DNA of 64,000 nucleotides, taken from NCBI GenBank assembly GCA_964620125.1, contig CAZUGQ010000010.1:17684-81683 (forward strand), read 5' to 3'. Positions 1-8,900 of this stretch are shown piece after piece. The translations under genes were made by a program, and so were the position numbers. Positions within the stretch are counted from its first letter, which is position 1; every line of letters begins with the position of its first letter. The DNA comes from OLB6 sp964620125 (GTDB lineage: Bacteria; Bacteroidota; Ignavibacteria; Kapaibacteriales; Kapaibacteriaceae). Under the pieces are notes generated by a model. The model was not told where the DNA came from, did no database searches, and was given only the letters and a program-made list of their open reading frames with translations.

Positions 1-423
1 TCCTGGATAGGATTGGGAGCTCGCGACACGCTACGACTTGAAAAAGGATACTGCCTTTACGGCAACGACATCGACGAGACAACAAACCCTATTGAAGCAG
101 GACTGGGTTGGATAACCAAGCTCAAGAAGGGTGAGTTCATCGGCAGAGATGTGATTGCAGCGGTCAAGGAGAATGGACCCTCAAGAAAGCTTGTTGGCTT
201 CGTGATGAAGACGGAAAAGCTCATTCCACGTCACGGGTACCCGATTCAGAGCAATGGTGAGGTTGTTGGCACGGTAACCAGTGGAGGCATGTCGGTGATT
301 CTTGGCTCCGGCATTGGCATGGGATATGTGCCTGTTGCACTCGCGGAAGCTGGTACGGTTATCGACATCGCAGCACGTGGGTCTGTTTTTCCTGCCGAGG
401 TTACCAAGATCCCGTTTGTCTAG
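1..423 (+). CDS. gcvT: Aminomethyltransferase (glycine cleavage T protein), C-terminal part
   Basis: This is the C-terminal ~140 residues of the folate-dependent T protein, which releases ammonia and methylene-tetrahydrofolate from the aminomethyl group carried on the H protein. The reading frame is open from the first base of the window, so the start lies upstream. The segment GLGARDTLRLEKGYCLYGND is the family's conserved substrate-pocket region. It is followed by a barrel-like C-terminal domain with the usual 'GxVTSGGMS' turn and a 'GIGMGYV' stretch. The gene ends at a TAG and is convergent with rlpA, 44 bp away. No other glycine-cleavage gene is visible. The assignment is firm despite truncation by the window edge. 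Confidence 0.93.
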   Translation, partial: SWIGLGARDTLRLEKGYCLYGNDIDETTNPIEAGLGWITKLKKGEFIGRDVIAAVKENGPSRKLVGFVMKTEKLIPRHGYPIQSNGEVVGTVTSGGMSVILGSGIGMGYVPVALAEAGTVIDIAARGSVFPAEVTKIPFV

Positions 424-467
424 GGAGAGCTTTCGGTCATCGCCTCGAGCGAAGCTTGTGCAACGAG

Positions 468-1181
468 CTACCGATCCGCTCCCGATATCCTGATGGCAAC
501 TCTGGCTGTGCCAGATCGAACCATGTCCAGTTCAATGGCTGCACCCTTGCTTAGGTCAAGCAAACGTTCTTGCTTGAAGGGACCACGGTCGGTTACCACC
601 ACTTCCACCTGGCGGCCATTTGCCAGATTCGTTACCAGTAGCTTGGTTCCGAAAGGAAGCCACCGGTGAGCGCATGTTAGATCGTTCATATTGTACACGG
701 AACCACTCGAGGTTTTCTTGCCGTGGAACTCATCGGCGTAGAATGACGCCACTCCTGTGTCGGCTTCGAGCTTGAGAACCTCCAGAGTTATCGTATCACT
801 CAGGGTTTGGCCGGGCTTGGTGGGCAGGCTATCAAAACGCTGCGCAGCCGTGCGAGCTGCCACTTGCAACTGCAACGTGGCCAGAATCTCGTTATCAGGT
901 GTGCCGTTTACCATCATTGCTGCGCTTGAATCTTCAGAGTTCAGCGCACTGCGGTGCTGCTGTGTTGCGTTGGCGATAGCCGCGCTACCACCACGCATCT
1001 GTTCTTTCGCAACACGCTGCAGACTATCGGCCCGCATACGTTTAAGGATGGAAGCAATGCGCAGGCTGTCACTTTCTCTCCACTCCTGTCGCCACTGTCG
1101 TTGGAGCGTCTTGATTTCTGCCTGGATTGCCGAATCCTGTTGCGGTGTGTGTAGTGTTAGGAGAAGCAGTGCAAGCAGCAT
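468..1181 (-). CDS. rlpA: RlpA-like double-psi beta-barrel protein
   Basis: This 237-residue protein is exported to the cell envelope. It opens with a short hydrophobic leader (MLLALLLLTL), which lacks a clear lipobox. A charged, helical, probably coiled-coil middle (residues ~20-130) follows, and an RlpA double-psi beta-barrel fills residues ~140-235. Motifs typical of RlpA are GVASFYADEFHGKKTSSG, 'CAHRWLPFGTKLLVTN' and 'VTDRGPF'. In characterised members this domain binds, and sometimes cleaves, peptidoglycan strands stripped of stem peptides. No SPOR domain is present, so septal targeting is uncertain. The ATG is preceded by a good GGAG Shine-Dalgarno sequence, and the gene begins 8 bp after the stop of the upstream guanylyltransferase, so the two are probably cotranscribed. 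Confidence 0.85.
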   Translation of the reverse strand: MLLALLLLTLHTPQQDSAIQAEIKTLQRQWRQEWRESDSLRIASILKRMRADSLQRVAKEQMRGGSAAIANATQQHRSALNSEDSSAAMMVNGTPDNEILATLQLQVAARTAAQRFDSLPTKPGQTLSDTITLEVLKLEADTGVASFYADEFHGKKTSSGSVYNMNDLTCAHRWLPFGTKLLVTNLANGRQVEVVVTDRGPFKQERLLDLSKGAAIELDMVRSGTARVAIRISGADR

Positions 1182-1189
1182 TCACTCCT

Positions 1190-2281
1190 CTACTGTTGTG
1201 CTCCGATGTGGCGTCTGCGTATCAGGTCAATCAAGTCTCGTACCTGTTCCGCCTTACCGCGCCGAGTGATCATTAATGCATGCTCGGTTTCAACAACGAT
1301 CAGGTTATCGACCCCAACAACGCCAATGAGCCGACCACTTGAGCCAGACACTAGGCAGTTGTTGGTTTGAAGCGTGACAACGTTCCCCTCGATCACATTA
1401 TTCCTGCCATCCTTCATGGAAAGTCTGTAAACTTCATCCCACGTGCCAACATCGCTCCAGCCAAAGGAGCCATCAACGACCAGAACGTTGTCGGCCTTTT
1501 CCATGACTCCTACATCAAAACTCACGCTTCGCATCTGGCGGAAAACGTTTTCCAATGTGACGTCGAACGACTCTTTGCCAATGTGCCGCTCCAACTCAGA
1601 AAACAGAGGGGCGTGGTCTGGTAAGTGCTGGATTACTGCTTGGTGAATCACGTTTGCCTTTCCAACGAAGATTCCGGAGTTCCACACAAAGTCACCAGCA
1701 TCAATAAACCGCTGGGCAGTAGCGATATCGGGTTTCTCGGCAAACGTTCGCACACGGTGAACCTTGCCCTGCAGTTGTGCTTCTTCGAATGGCACAACAT
1801 CGCCTACCTGAATATATCCGTAGCCCGTTTCGGAGCGGGTGGGCATTACACCAATGGTAACGATGCTATCACTGCGTTCGGCAGCAGCACAGGCAAGTTC
1901 CAAGGTATTCTGAAACTCGCGTACGTTGAGAATCAGATGGTCACTTGGCATGACGAGCAGTACCGTATTCTCGCCCAGATGTCCCCGCAACAGTGTTGCC
2001 ACTAACCCGATGCTTGGTCCGGTGTTCCGGCCAAACGGTTCTGCGATTACGTGTTCGTGAAGAACGAGTGGTAGCTGGTCATGAACATGGTTTGCAAGAT
2101 CTCGTGTTGTAACGATCCATATATCATTGGCAGACACAAACGGCAGCAGCCGCATTACGGTATTCTGAATCATAGTGCCTTCACCCAGAACATGGGTGAA
2201 TTGTTTAGGCTTGCGATCAGTGCCACGCGGCCATAATCGCGACCCCAAACCACCAGCAAGAACAACGGCTGCCACCTTCAT
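1190..2281 (-). CDS. manC: Mannose-1-phosphate guanylyltransferase
   Basis: This enzyme makes GDP-mannose from mannose-1-phosphate and GTP, for polysaccharide and glycoconjugate synthesis in the cytoplasm. The nucleotidyltransferase signature GGLGSRLWP, followed by 'KPKQF', is at the very N-terminus. 'MPSDHLI' and the later 'FAEKPD' and 'WNSGIFV' motifs are also family hallmarks. I chose the ATG at 2281 because the family starts 'MKxxxVVLAGGxGxRLWP'. An in-frame extension to 2422 would add 47 residues unlike the family. At 363 residues it is the single-domain form, without the fused phosphomannose isomerase cupin of AlgA-type proteins. It is divergent from the outer-membrane gene at 2376 and is the first gene of a pair with rlpA. 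Confidence 0.9.
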   Translation of the reverse strand: MKVAAVVLAGGLGSRLWPRGTDRKPKQFTHVLGEGTMIQNTVMRLLPFVSANDIWIVTTRDLANHVHDQLPLVLHEHVIAEPFGRNTGPSIGLVATLLRGHLGENTVLLVMPSDHLILNVREFQNTLELACAAAERSDSIVTIGVMPTRSETGYGYIQVGDVVPFEEAQLQGKVHRVRTFAEKPDIATAQRFIDAGDFVWNSGIFVGKANVIHQAVIQHLPDHAPLFSELERHIGKESFDVTLENVFRQMRSVSFDVGVMEKADNVLVVDGSFGWSDVGTWDEVYRLSMKDGRNNVIEGNVVTLQTNNCLVSGSSGRLIGVVGVDNLIVVETEHALMITRRGKAEQVRDLIDLIRRRHIGAQQ

Positions 2282-2330
2282 GAGCCGCAAACTACCACTA
2301 CCGAAACCATCGCCCCCTACACACACTTCG

Positions 2331-2338
2331 TATCTTTG
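2331..2338 (+). promoter_or_regulatory. TAnnTTTG -7 promoter element
   Basis: TATCTTTG matches the Bacteroidota sigma-A -7 consensus TAnnTTTG exactly and lies 37 bp before the ATG of the outer-membrane protein. I do not see a convincing -33 TTG. Confidence 0.45.
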
Positions 2339-2375
2339 GTGCTTCAATGCCATGCAGTGCATCTGCGGAGACACT

Positions 2376-3143
2376 ATGTATCGTTGGTTCCTTTGCCTCG
2401 TGCTTCTAGCTCTTTGTGCCATGCCCGTGATGGCACAGGACGAACAGTTGGATGATCTGAACTTTGATGAAGCACCAATTCGTGATGAAAAAGTGCCCTA
2501 CTTTGCCATTGGCATTGGGGTGCTTGCCACATTCAACTTTTTACCTGTAGACGACTTGAATGTGCGCACTGCAGAGCTGGAGCTCGATGCACTCAGCTCT
2601 CCCATGATCATGTGGGGCGGCGAAGCGTTCACTGCCATCGGCTTTGTGCCAGACATTCGCATTGGGTTCTCGTGGACGAACGGCCGACTACAGTCAGAAA
2701 AAGGATTAACGATTGCTGGCGCGAACGTAACACGAACCCTTGACTACCATGTAAGTATGAGTGCTTTGCATGTAGACTACGCCATTGTGTTAGGCAAAGG
2801 CCTTGCACTCTTGCCAGGTGTTGGCATTGGCATCGGCACGCAGACACTTACAACCTATCAGGCTGTTGCCAACCGCACATGGTCTGACTACGATAGCCTG
2901 GCTACTGCCCCCGATATGTTCTCTGAGTTAACCGCATCCAACTTTTACATCCCGGCTCGACTAAACCTGGAGTATGCCGTAACCCCATTTATTGCCATCC
3001 GGGGTCAGGCATCGTATGCACTTCAGGTTGCTACCGGTGACTGGACGGGTAACCGAACATCAACTGTGACTGGTGTACCCGATGGCATAAGTTTGAGTGC
3101 CTTCAATGCTCAAGTGGGATTGTTCGTAGGGCTGTTCAACTAG
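2376..3143 (+). CDS. Outer-membrane beta-barrel protein, function unknown
   Basis: This is a 255-residue protein with a clear Sec signal peptide (MYRWFLCLVLLALCAMPVMA, cut before QDEQ). The mature part has alternating hydrophobic/polar strands and ends in 'VGLFVGLFN'. That pattern fits an 8- to 10-strand outer-membrane barrel like the small OmpW/PorT-type barrels of Bacteroidota. I chose the ATG at 2376 over an in-frame start at 2175 because only the former places the signal peptide at the N-terminus; the longer form would also overlap manC. A TATCTTTG -7 element lies 37 bp upstream. The next feature is a tRNA. No specific function can be read from the sequence. Confidence 0.75.
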   Translation: MYRWFLCLVLLALCAMPVMAQDEQLDDLNFDEAPIRDEKVPYFAIGIGVLATFNFLPVDDLNVRTAELELDALSSPMIMWGGEAFTAIGFVPDIRIGFSWTNGRLQSEKGLTIAGANVTRTLDYHVSMSALHVDYAIVLGKGLALLPGVGIGIGTQTLTTYQAVANRTWSDYDSLATAPDMFSELTASNFYIPARLNLEYAVTPFIAIRGQASYALQVATGDWTGNRTSTVTGVPDGISLSAFNAQVGLFVGLFN

Positions 3144-3170
3144 GTTGGCGCACGGAACGGTATTTCTCTC

Positions 3171-3243
3171 GGGCTCGTAGCTCAATGGTTAGAGCAGCGG
3201 ACTCATAATCCGCTGGTTGCAGGTTCAAGTCCTGCCGGGCCCA
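3171..3243 (+). tRNA. tRNA with anticodon CAU (probably Ile2 with lysidine; Met possible)
   Basis: A full cloverleaf can be drawn. The acceptor stem is GGGCTCG/CGGGCCC (with a U-G pair), the D-arm reads AGCTCAATGGTTAGAGC, and the anticodon stem GCGGA/TCCGC encloses loop CTCATAA with CAT at 3204-3206. The T-arm is GCAGG-TTCAAGT-CCTGC and the discriminator base is A. The 3' CCA is not encoded, since the genome reads CAC after A3243. The GACTCATAATC anticodon arm resembles bacterial tRNA-Ile2 (CAU), whose C34 is modified to lysidine, more than elongator Met, but the choice is not certain. The downstream DUF2130 start codon is only 4 nt away. Confidence 0.93.
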
Positions 3244-3247
3244 CACC

Positions 3248-4399
3248 ATGGCCCAGAGTCATATCACCTGTCCGAACTGCCACACGCAGATAGACATCGA
3301 GGAAGTTCTTGCTCGCGATGTTGAACATCGCTTGCGAGAGTCGTTTGATGAACAGTTGCGATCAAGACTCGAGGCTGAACGCAAGCAGGCTGCACAAGAG
3401 GAGCGCGAGCGGCTCGAAGCTAAGCTTGCGCTGCTGCAACGCGAGAACTCAGAAAAATCGCAAGCGCTCAAGGCCGCACGCGAGTGGGAGATTGAAACGC
3501 TGGAACTGCGAAGAAAGCTGAAGGAATCACAGGAAGATGCCGAGGCTATCATCCGCAAACGCGTTCTTGAAGCCCAGGAACAGATGGAGCAGCGCATCCG
3601 CAAGTCGGAAGCGGAACACTATGAGCTTCGGGAACGTGAGTGGCAACAGAAGCTTGAAGCCGTAACTCGTCAAGCCGAGGAGCTGCGCCGAAAGGCAGAG
3701 CAAGGCTCGCAACAGCTCGCCGGCGAAGTGCAGGAACTTGCCATCGAAGAGTTTCTGCGAGCAACGTTCCCTACAGACGAAATCGTTGAAGTACCCAAGG
3801 GAACATCCGGTGCTGACTGCATTCACCATGTGGTGAGCAACGGTCGTAGAGTTGGTAGCGTACTCTACGAGAGCAAGCGCACCAAGCGGTTCGATGCCTC
3901 GTGGATAGATAAGTTTAAGGCCGACGTTCGTTCGCAGGGGGCTGAGGTAGGCGTGCTTGTCTCCGAGTCCTTGCCGAAGGACGTGCATGGATTCACCCTC
4001 ATCGGTGGCGTATTCGTGTGTGGTTACCAGGAGTTCAAGGCACTTGCTTATGCAGCACGCGAGCTCGTGCTGCGTGTTGGAAGTATGGCGTTGGCGCAGG
4101 AGAATCGGGGCGAGAAGATGGCTATGCTCTATCAGTACCTTACAAGCGCAGACTTCCGAATGAACATCGAAGCTATCGTGGAAGCGTTTCAGGGAATGAA
4201 GGCCGATATTGTTCGCGAACGCGCGTCGATGGAACGGCTATGGAAGCAGAGAGAGAAACAGCTTGAAACCGTCCTGCTCTCAACCGCAGGGCTGTACGGA
4301 AGTATTAAGGGTATTGCAGGAGCTGATGTTGCCGACGTTGCCACACTCGACCTTGACCACACACGTTTGCTGGGGTCAGAACGTCAGGACGCAGAGTGA
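3248..4399 (+). CDS. DUF2130 family coiled-coil protein
   Basis: This 383-residue protein has a short N-terminal zinc-ribbon-like segment (ITCPNCHTQIDIEEVL), a long charged coiled coil (residues ~25-165), and a conserved C-terminal domain. That domain contains 'FPTDEIVEVPKGTSGADC', 'ILYESK'-like ('VLYESKRTKRF') and 'WIDKFKADVRSQGAEVGVLV'. These are hallmarks of DUF2130, a family of unknown function sometimes compared with RmuC-like nuclease folds. The ATG lies 4 nt after the tRNA, so any ribosome-binding sequence would fall inside the tRNA T-arm and acceptor stem. The family's N-terminal CPNC motif rules out a later start. The 3' end overlaps the next gene as GTGA, indicating translational coupling to the DUF3108 gene. 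Confidence 0.88.
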   Translation: MAQSHITCPNCHTQIDIEEVLARDVEHRLRESFDEQLRSRLEAERKQAAQEERERLEAKLALLQRENSEKSQALKAAREWEIETLELRRKLKESQEDAEAIIRKRVLEAQEQMEQRIRKSEAEHYELREREWQQKLEAVTRQAEELRRKAEQGSQQLAGEVQELAIEEFLRATFPTDEIVEVPKGTSGADCIHHVVSNGRRVGSVLYESKRTKRFDASWIDKFKADVRSQGAEVGVLVSESLPKDVHGFTLIGGVFVCGYQEFKALAYAARELVLRVGSMALAQENRGEKMAMLYQYLTSADFRMNIEAIVEAFQGMKADIVRERASMERLWKQREKQLETVLLSTAGLYGSIKGIAGADVADVATLDLDHTRLLGSERQDAE

Positions 4400-5214
4400 C
4401 TTCCCTCCGCATCATCGCGCTTGCAGTAGCCCCCTTCCTGTTGGCAGTAACCCCAAAGTCTGTACCCGGACCAGATACTGACGTTACGCCACCTCTGCGC
4501 TACCAGCCAAACGAAGCATTTGGCTTTGGTGAGCGCCTAACGTACGAGGTTGGCTACCTATCCATCACGGCAGGCACAGCCATATTCGATATCGCAAAGG
4601 AGCCAGAGTACATACGTGGCAGGCCGTGTTATAAGGTGTCGTTTGTAACCATGTCAAGCAAGAGCCTTGAGTTCATTTACAAGGTCCACGATACGTACCG
4701 AACATACATCGACGTGGATGGCATCTTTCCATGGAAGTTTGAGCAGCACCTACGGGAACGCAACTACAGTAAGGATTACAGTGCCGAGTTCGACCAGTTA
4801 GCCAACAAGGCAATGACCACCGAAGGCACGTTCGACATTCCGGCTTTTGTGCATGATATGGTTTCGGCCTTTTATTACGTTCGAACACTGGATCTATCAA
4901 AGGCCAAGCGTGGCGATGTTATCAGGCTGAAGAATTTTGTTGATGGCAAGTCTCACGACCTTGGAGTGTATGTATTAGGCAGGGAACGTGTGGAGGTAAC
5001 CGCTGGCGTTTTTGACTGCATACAGATTGAGCCCAAGATTGTGAGTGGCAGTCCGTTTGGATTTAAGGGTCGGCTTCGCGTCTGGCTTTCCGATGATGAC
5101 AGAAAGATTCCAATCAAGGTGAGCACGGAGATTCCCATTGGCAGCATATACTCCGAGCTCAAGCATTATCGGGGCACACGAGGACCAATCACGGCCAAGG
5201 TGCAGGACAAGTGA
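4396..5214 (+). CDS. DUF3108 domain periplasmic protein
   Basis: This 272-residue exported protein starts at a GTG that overlaps the upstream stop (GTGA). An N-terminal hydrophobic signal (LRIIALAVAPFLLAVTP) precedes a beta-rich domain with 'FGFGERLTYEVGYLSITAGTA' (one residue over-long in part), 'YTVSF'-like strands and 'RLRVWLSDDDRKIPIKV' near the C-terminus. These are typical of DUF3108, a lipocalin/LolA-like beta fold of unknown function that is common in Bacteroidota envelopes. It also overlaps the next gene by 4 bp. The three genes therefore form one translationally coupled unit, and the LolA-like neighbour suggests a role in the envelope. The substrate is unknown. Confidence 0.85.
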   Translation: MTSLRIIALAVAPFLLAVTPKSVPGPDTDVTPPLRYQPNEAFGFGERLTYEVGYLSITAGTAIFDIAKEPEYIRGRPCYKVSFVTMSSKSLEFIYKVHDTYRTYIDVDGIFPWKFEQHLRERNYSKDYSAEFDQLANKAMTTEGTFDIPAFVHDMVSAFYYVRTLDLSKAKRGDVIRLKNFVDGKSHDLGVYVLGRERVEVTAGVFDCIQIEPKIVSGSPFGFKGRLRVWLSDDDRKIPIKVSTEIPIGSIYSELKHYRGTRGPITAKVQDK

Positions 5215-5834
5215 TCACCCGCCGAACGTTCCTGAAGGTTCTTGGAATAGCTGGCGTTGCTGCGCCAGTGCTGTTGTTTTCCGAAGCGGCAGTTGGATCG
5301 GATAAGAACTCTAAAAATGTAGTGGAGCGTTTTCGTGAGCTGTATGCTGACTTGAAGAGTATTTCGCTTTCATTTTCCAGCAGCCAGGCCAAAGGCACGC
5401 TCAAGGCAAAGAAGGGTAGTGGCTTTCGCGTTGAACTGCCCGACCGCTCGATTGTAAGTGATGGCATCATCGTTTGGCATGCGCAAGTTGCTACCAAGAC
5501 CGTAGTTATCAACCAAGCGCACGAGAGTAGCGACGAGATGTCTATCGAGCGTTTGTTCTTTGTGCTGATGAACGTTTACACCCCAACAGCTCTTCCCGGC
5601 ACCGGTGTTACGATCATCAGGCTATCGCCGCCAGATCCATCTGCAATGATCGCTGGGGTTACCCGCGCAGATGTGTACCTGAACACCTCTATGATGATTA
5701 CGAGTATTCAGGTTGTTGAAAACAGTACCATTACAACGTGGAATATTTCCAGCTTGAAGCGCAACCCGTCGCTTCCATCGAGCACGTTCCGTTACGCGAT
5801 CCCCAAAGGCTGGAAGGTTATCGACCTTCGTTGA
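5211..5834 (+). CDS. LolA-like outer-membrane lipoprotein carrier family protein with Tat-type signal
   Basis: This 207-residue protein begins at a GTG overlapping the previous stop (GTGA). The N-terminus carries a twin-arginine motif, TRRTFLKVLGIAG, followed by a modest hydrophobic stretch and 'SEAAVGS'. It therefore looks Tat-exported, which is unusual because LolA is normally a Sec substrate. The body resembles LolA: an initial helix with 'RFRELYADLKSISLSF', then many short strands with 'GFRVELPDRSIVSDGIIVWH' and a final '...YAIPKGWKVIDLR'. LolA carries lipoproteins across the periplasm in proteobacteria. Here a related but unassigned role is safer. A strong bidirectional hairpin follows 22 bp after the stop. 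Confidence 0.72.
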   Translation: MITRRTFLKVLGIAGVAAPVLLFSEAAVGSDKNSKNVVERFRELYADLKSISLSFSSSQAKGTLKAKKGSGFRVELPDRSIVSDGIIVWHAQVATKTVVINQAHESSDEMSIERLFFVLMNVYTPTALPGTGVTIIRLSPPDPSAMIAGVTRADVYLNTSMMITSIQVVENSTITTWNISSLKRNPSLPSSTFRYAIPKGWKVIDLR

Positions 5835-5856
5835 GCGGCAAGCAGCATAGGAACAA

Positions 5857-5882
5857 AAAGGGCTCACCGCAGTGAGCCCTTT
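5857..5882. terminator. Bidirectional intrinsic terminator
   Basis: AAAGGGCTCAC and GTGAGCCCTTT form a perfect 11-bp stem with a CGCA loop. An A-run lies on one side and a T-run on the other, so it can end both the plus-strand DUF2130 operon and the minus-strand gene at 5905. Confidence 0.9.
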
Positions 5883-5904
5883 ATTGTTTCAATGGTGTTC
5901 GTGG

Positions 5905-8900
5905 TTATCGAACCACTACCACCTGCTGTACTGCTGCAAATGATCCTGCCACGATGCTGTAATTGTACACTCCCGGTGCCAAATTCAGAGTGGCAGCACT
6001 GAACTTCAGTGCATGGTCACCGGACTCTGCAAGGTCATCATACAGGACGGCTACCGTCTGTCCAACGGAGTTTGTAAGTACGATGCGTACGTGGTGTGCA
6101 TGTGGCAGCGTGAAGCGGAATCCAACCTCATCTGCAGAGGGGTTTGGTATTGCATATCCTAGCACATAACCTGTCTCAGCGAAATCATCGCCGCTAACGC
6201 CAACGGTGATCTGTACCCGCGCCACCTCCGACGTGTCCATACCACAGTCGTTGCTCACAACACAACGGTAGGTACCCTGATCACTGGCCACAGCACTGTC
6301 AACAGTATATGTTGCAGCGTTAGCGCCAGCTATCGCCGTGTCATTCCGATACCACTGGTAACGCAACGAATCAGACCCGCTGGATGCAACGGTTAGGGAG
6401 AACTCATCGCCATCATAGAGTGCAACATCTTGTGGCTGTGTTGAGATGGATGGTGCTGTGAGAACGAGCAGGTCTGCAACCTCGCTGGTAACACTTCCAC
6501 AAGGGTTCGTTACGACGACGCTATAGGTACCGCTAGCAACATCCGTTACATCAGCAAGTGTAATCGCTGCCTGCGTTGCACCAGGAATCGGTATGGTTCC
6601 CTTGAACCACTGATACGAAAGAGACTGACCGTTACCTTGCGTTGAAATCGTCACTGTTTCGCCTGCACACACCGTATCACCTGCAGGCTGCTGCGTAATC
6701 GTTGGGTCGGACCCGATCGCAACCTGCACGGCATTCGACGTAATGCTCACACCCGCTGCATCGTACGTTGCGACACAGGTGTAGATGCCGGCATCACTTT
6801 GTTGTGCACCCGTAATCCGCAGTGCCTTCGTTGTTGCTCCAGAAACACGTGGGCCATCCTGTACAGGCACCACTCCCTTGTACCACTGATACGAAACGGG
6901 TGAGCCGGGTGTGGATTCAGGAAGTACAACACATTCAACGTTCAGTGGTCCGTCCTCACATGCCGTTGGCGTATTGGTGCTTGCATACACGAGTGGGATG
7001 AACAGCCTGGCAGGCTTGCTAACAACAGCACCGCAGTAGCCGGTAACCAAGCACACGTAGGTGTCCATGGTATCAACGGAACCAACTTCACGAATCGTAA
7101 GCCTGTTTGATCGCGATCCTGTAATCCGGCCGTTGTCTACTACGTTCGTATCCACATAGCTGGTAGTTCCAGGATTCCAGTATCGCTTCTTCCACTGATA
7201 CTGTGGTACGAAGTCTTGCGGAGCACCGATGGCTTCAGCTTCCACCTCGAGAGTAACCGTTCCCTCGAGGGCAACGGGCTGGCTTAGTGGCTGGGTGACA
7301 ATGTTCGTGTTGCGAACTACGATGATAGATGCCGGTTTCGACTCCACGATGGTCGTTGATGTACCATCCGATGCTTCCACACGGCACACATACACTCCCG
7401 ACGCTGGATAACCGGTGCTGGCGAATGACAGCACAGCGTTGGTTTCGCCATTAAGCTTGACGCCATCCTTATACCATTGATAGGTAACCGTTGCACCCGG
7501 CGTGATGCTTGCAACACAGATAAGCGTGAACGACTCACCGGGACATGCATAGCGGCTCTCTGGATCTTCCAGAATCACAACCTTGGGCTTGAGTTCGTCG
7601 GCACCCATGTACGGTTTCAAGCGCGTTTCGCCATCAATGTCCTTGTTAACTGCACTGATGGTGGTTGACGTGCCAAAGAGTGAAGCGGAAATACTCTGCA
7701 GGTGAAGATCCGTTCCTCCAACGAAGGATACTGCAACAGACGAAGAATTGTTGTCTCTTCCAGTTGCCGTTCGCCATGCAGCGAGTGGGTTGCCAGTGGT
7801 GTTTCGAATGATGTCACCCTGATAATACCCCACATAGGTACCGGTGGTCATGTGGTTGTTAAAGTCCATCGACGTGATGAACCCACTAGTGCTGTAGTCT
7901 TCGATAAAGATTGCATAACCACCGTCAGCACCGGTGCCATAGTTATGGAAGATGTTATTGAGTATTTGAGCAGGGCTGATGCCAAGAATGTAAGCAGCAG
8001 CACTGTTACCTACTCCCGATCCCCCGGTAATGTTTACAGTGTTATTGAAGATGCGAGTTGATGCACTTCCTGCATCCGTTTGGCATATCAATCCAAGGGC
8101 TGTACCTGCTGCACCAGTGGAGATCATGTTGTTGGCAATCAACAGTCCGTGTGGACCGCTCGTGTTGCCGTAAACGGAAACGGTTTCCAGGCCAATCGAA
8201 TACGAGCCAGTCTGGCTGGAAACGTCACCGATGATAACGTTGTTCATAACGGTTCCGGCTCCGTATACGCCGACACCGTATTGGCTGTCTGTACCTGAGG
8301 CACCATTAATCGTATTGCCGGAGACCATCACGTTGGGTGAGTAGGCAAAGATTCCCCCACCGTAGCTGTCCGTTATTTCATTGCCAGTAACCACATCTTG
8401 ACTACCTGATGTGCCATCGATGCTTATGCCGTACGGCAGGTTCGACAAGGTGTTGTCTGTAATCGTGAATGGACCACCACTGAGACTAATTGCATAGGCT
8501 GGGTTGTCCATGCTCAGGAAGTTGTTCGGTCCAACCAAGGTTGTATTTACGACACGCACATCACCTAAGTCACTGCCGTATACACATCCTCCCCACTCCA
8601 GCCCATTCGGCAGCTCGAAACCAATTCCATTGAAGGTAACCTCTGCATCCGGAAGTATGGTAACCTGGGCAAAGTCCGACTCATAGGAACCATAAAATCC
8701 ATTTGGGTAGTTCGACGGACTCCAAACGAGTTTCGGCGACGTACCTGCGGCGTTCTGGAATGTGACACGGCCTCCCGCCAAGCCATTGTCGAACTCAGGT
8801 ATGAGAATCTGCTCGTCGTACGAGCCATTATAGACGTGAACGTTCACGTCGGCCGAGATACCCGAAACGAAGAGGTGGCGTACGCACGTTTGGAAGCTTG

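Noticed and set aside
757..1269. Long plus-strand frame opposite rlpA and manC
   Set aside because: It is Ser/Arg/Cys-rich antisense shadow of two real genes, with no recognisable domain.
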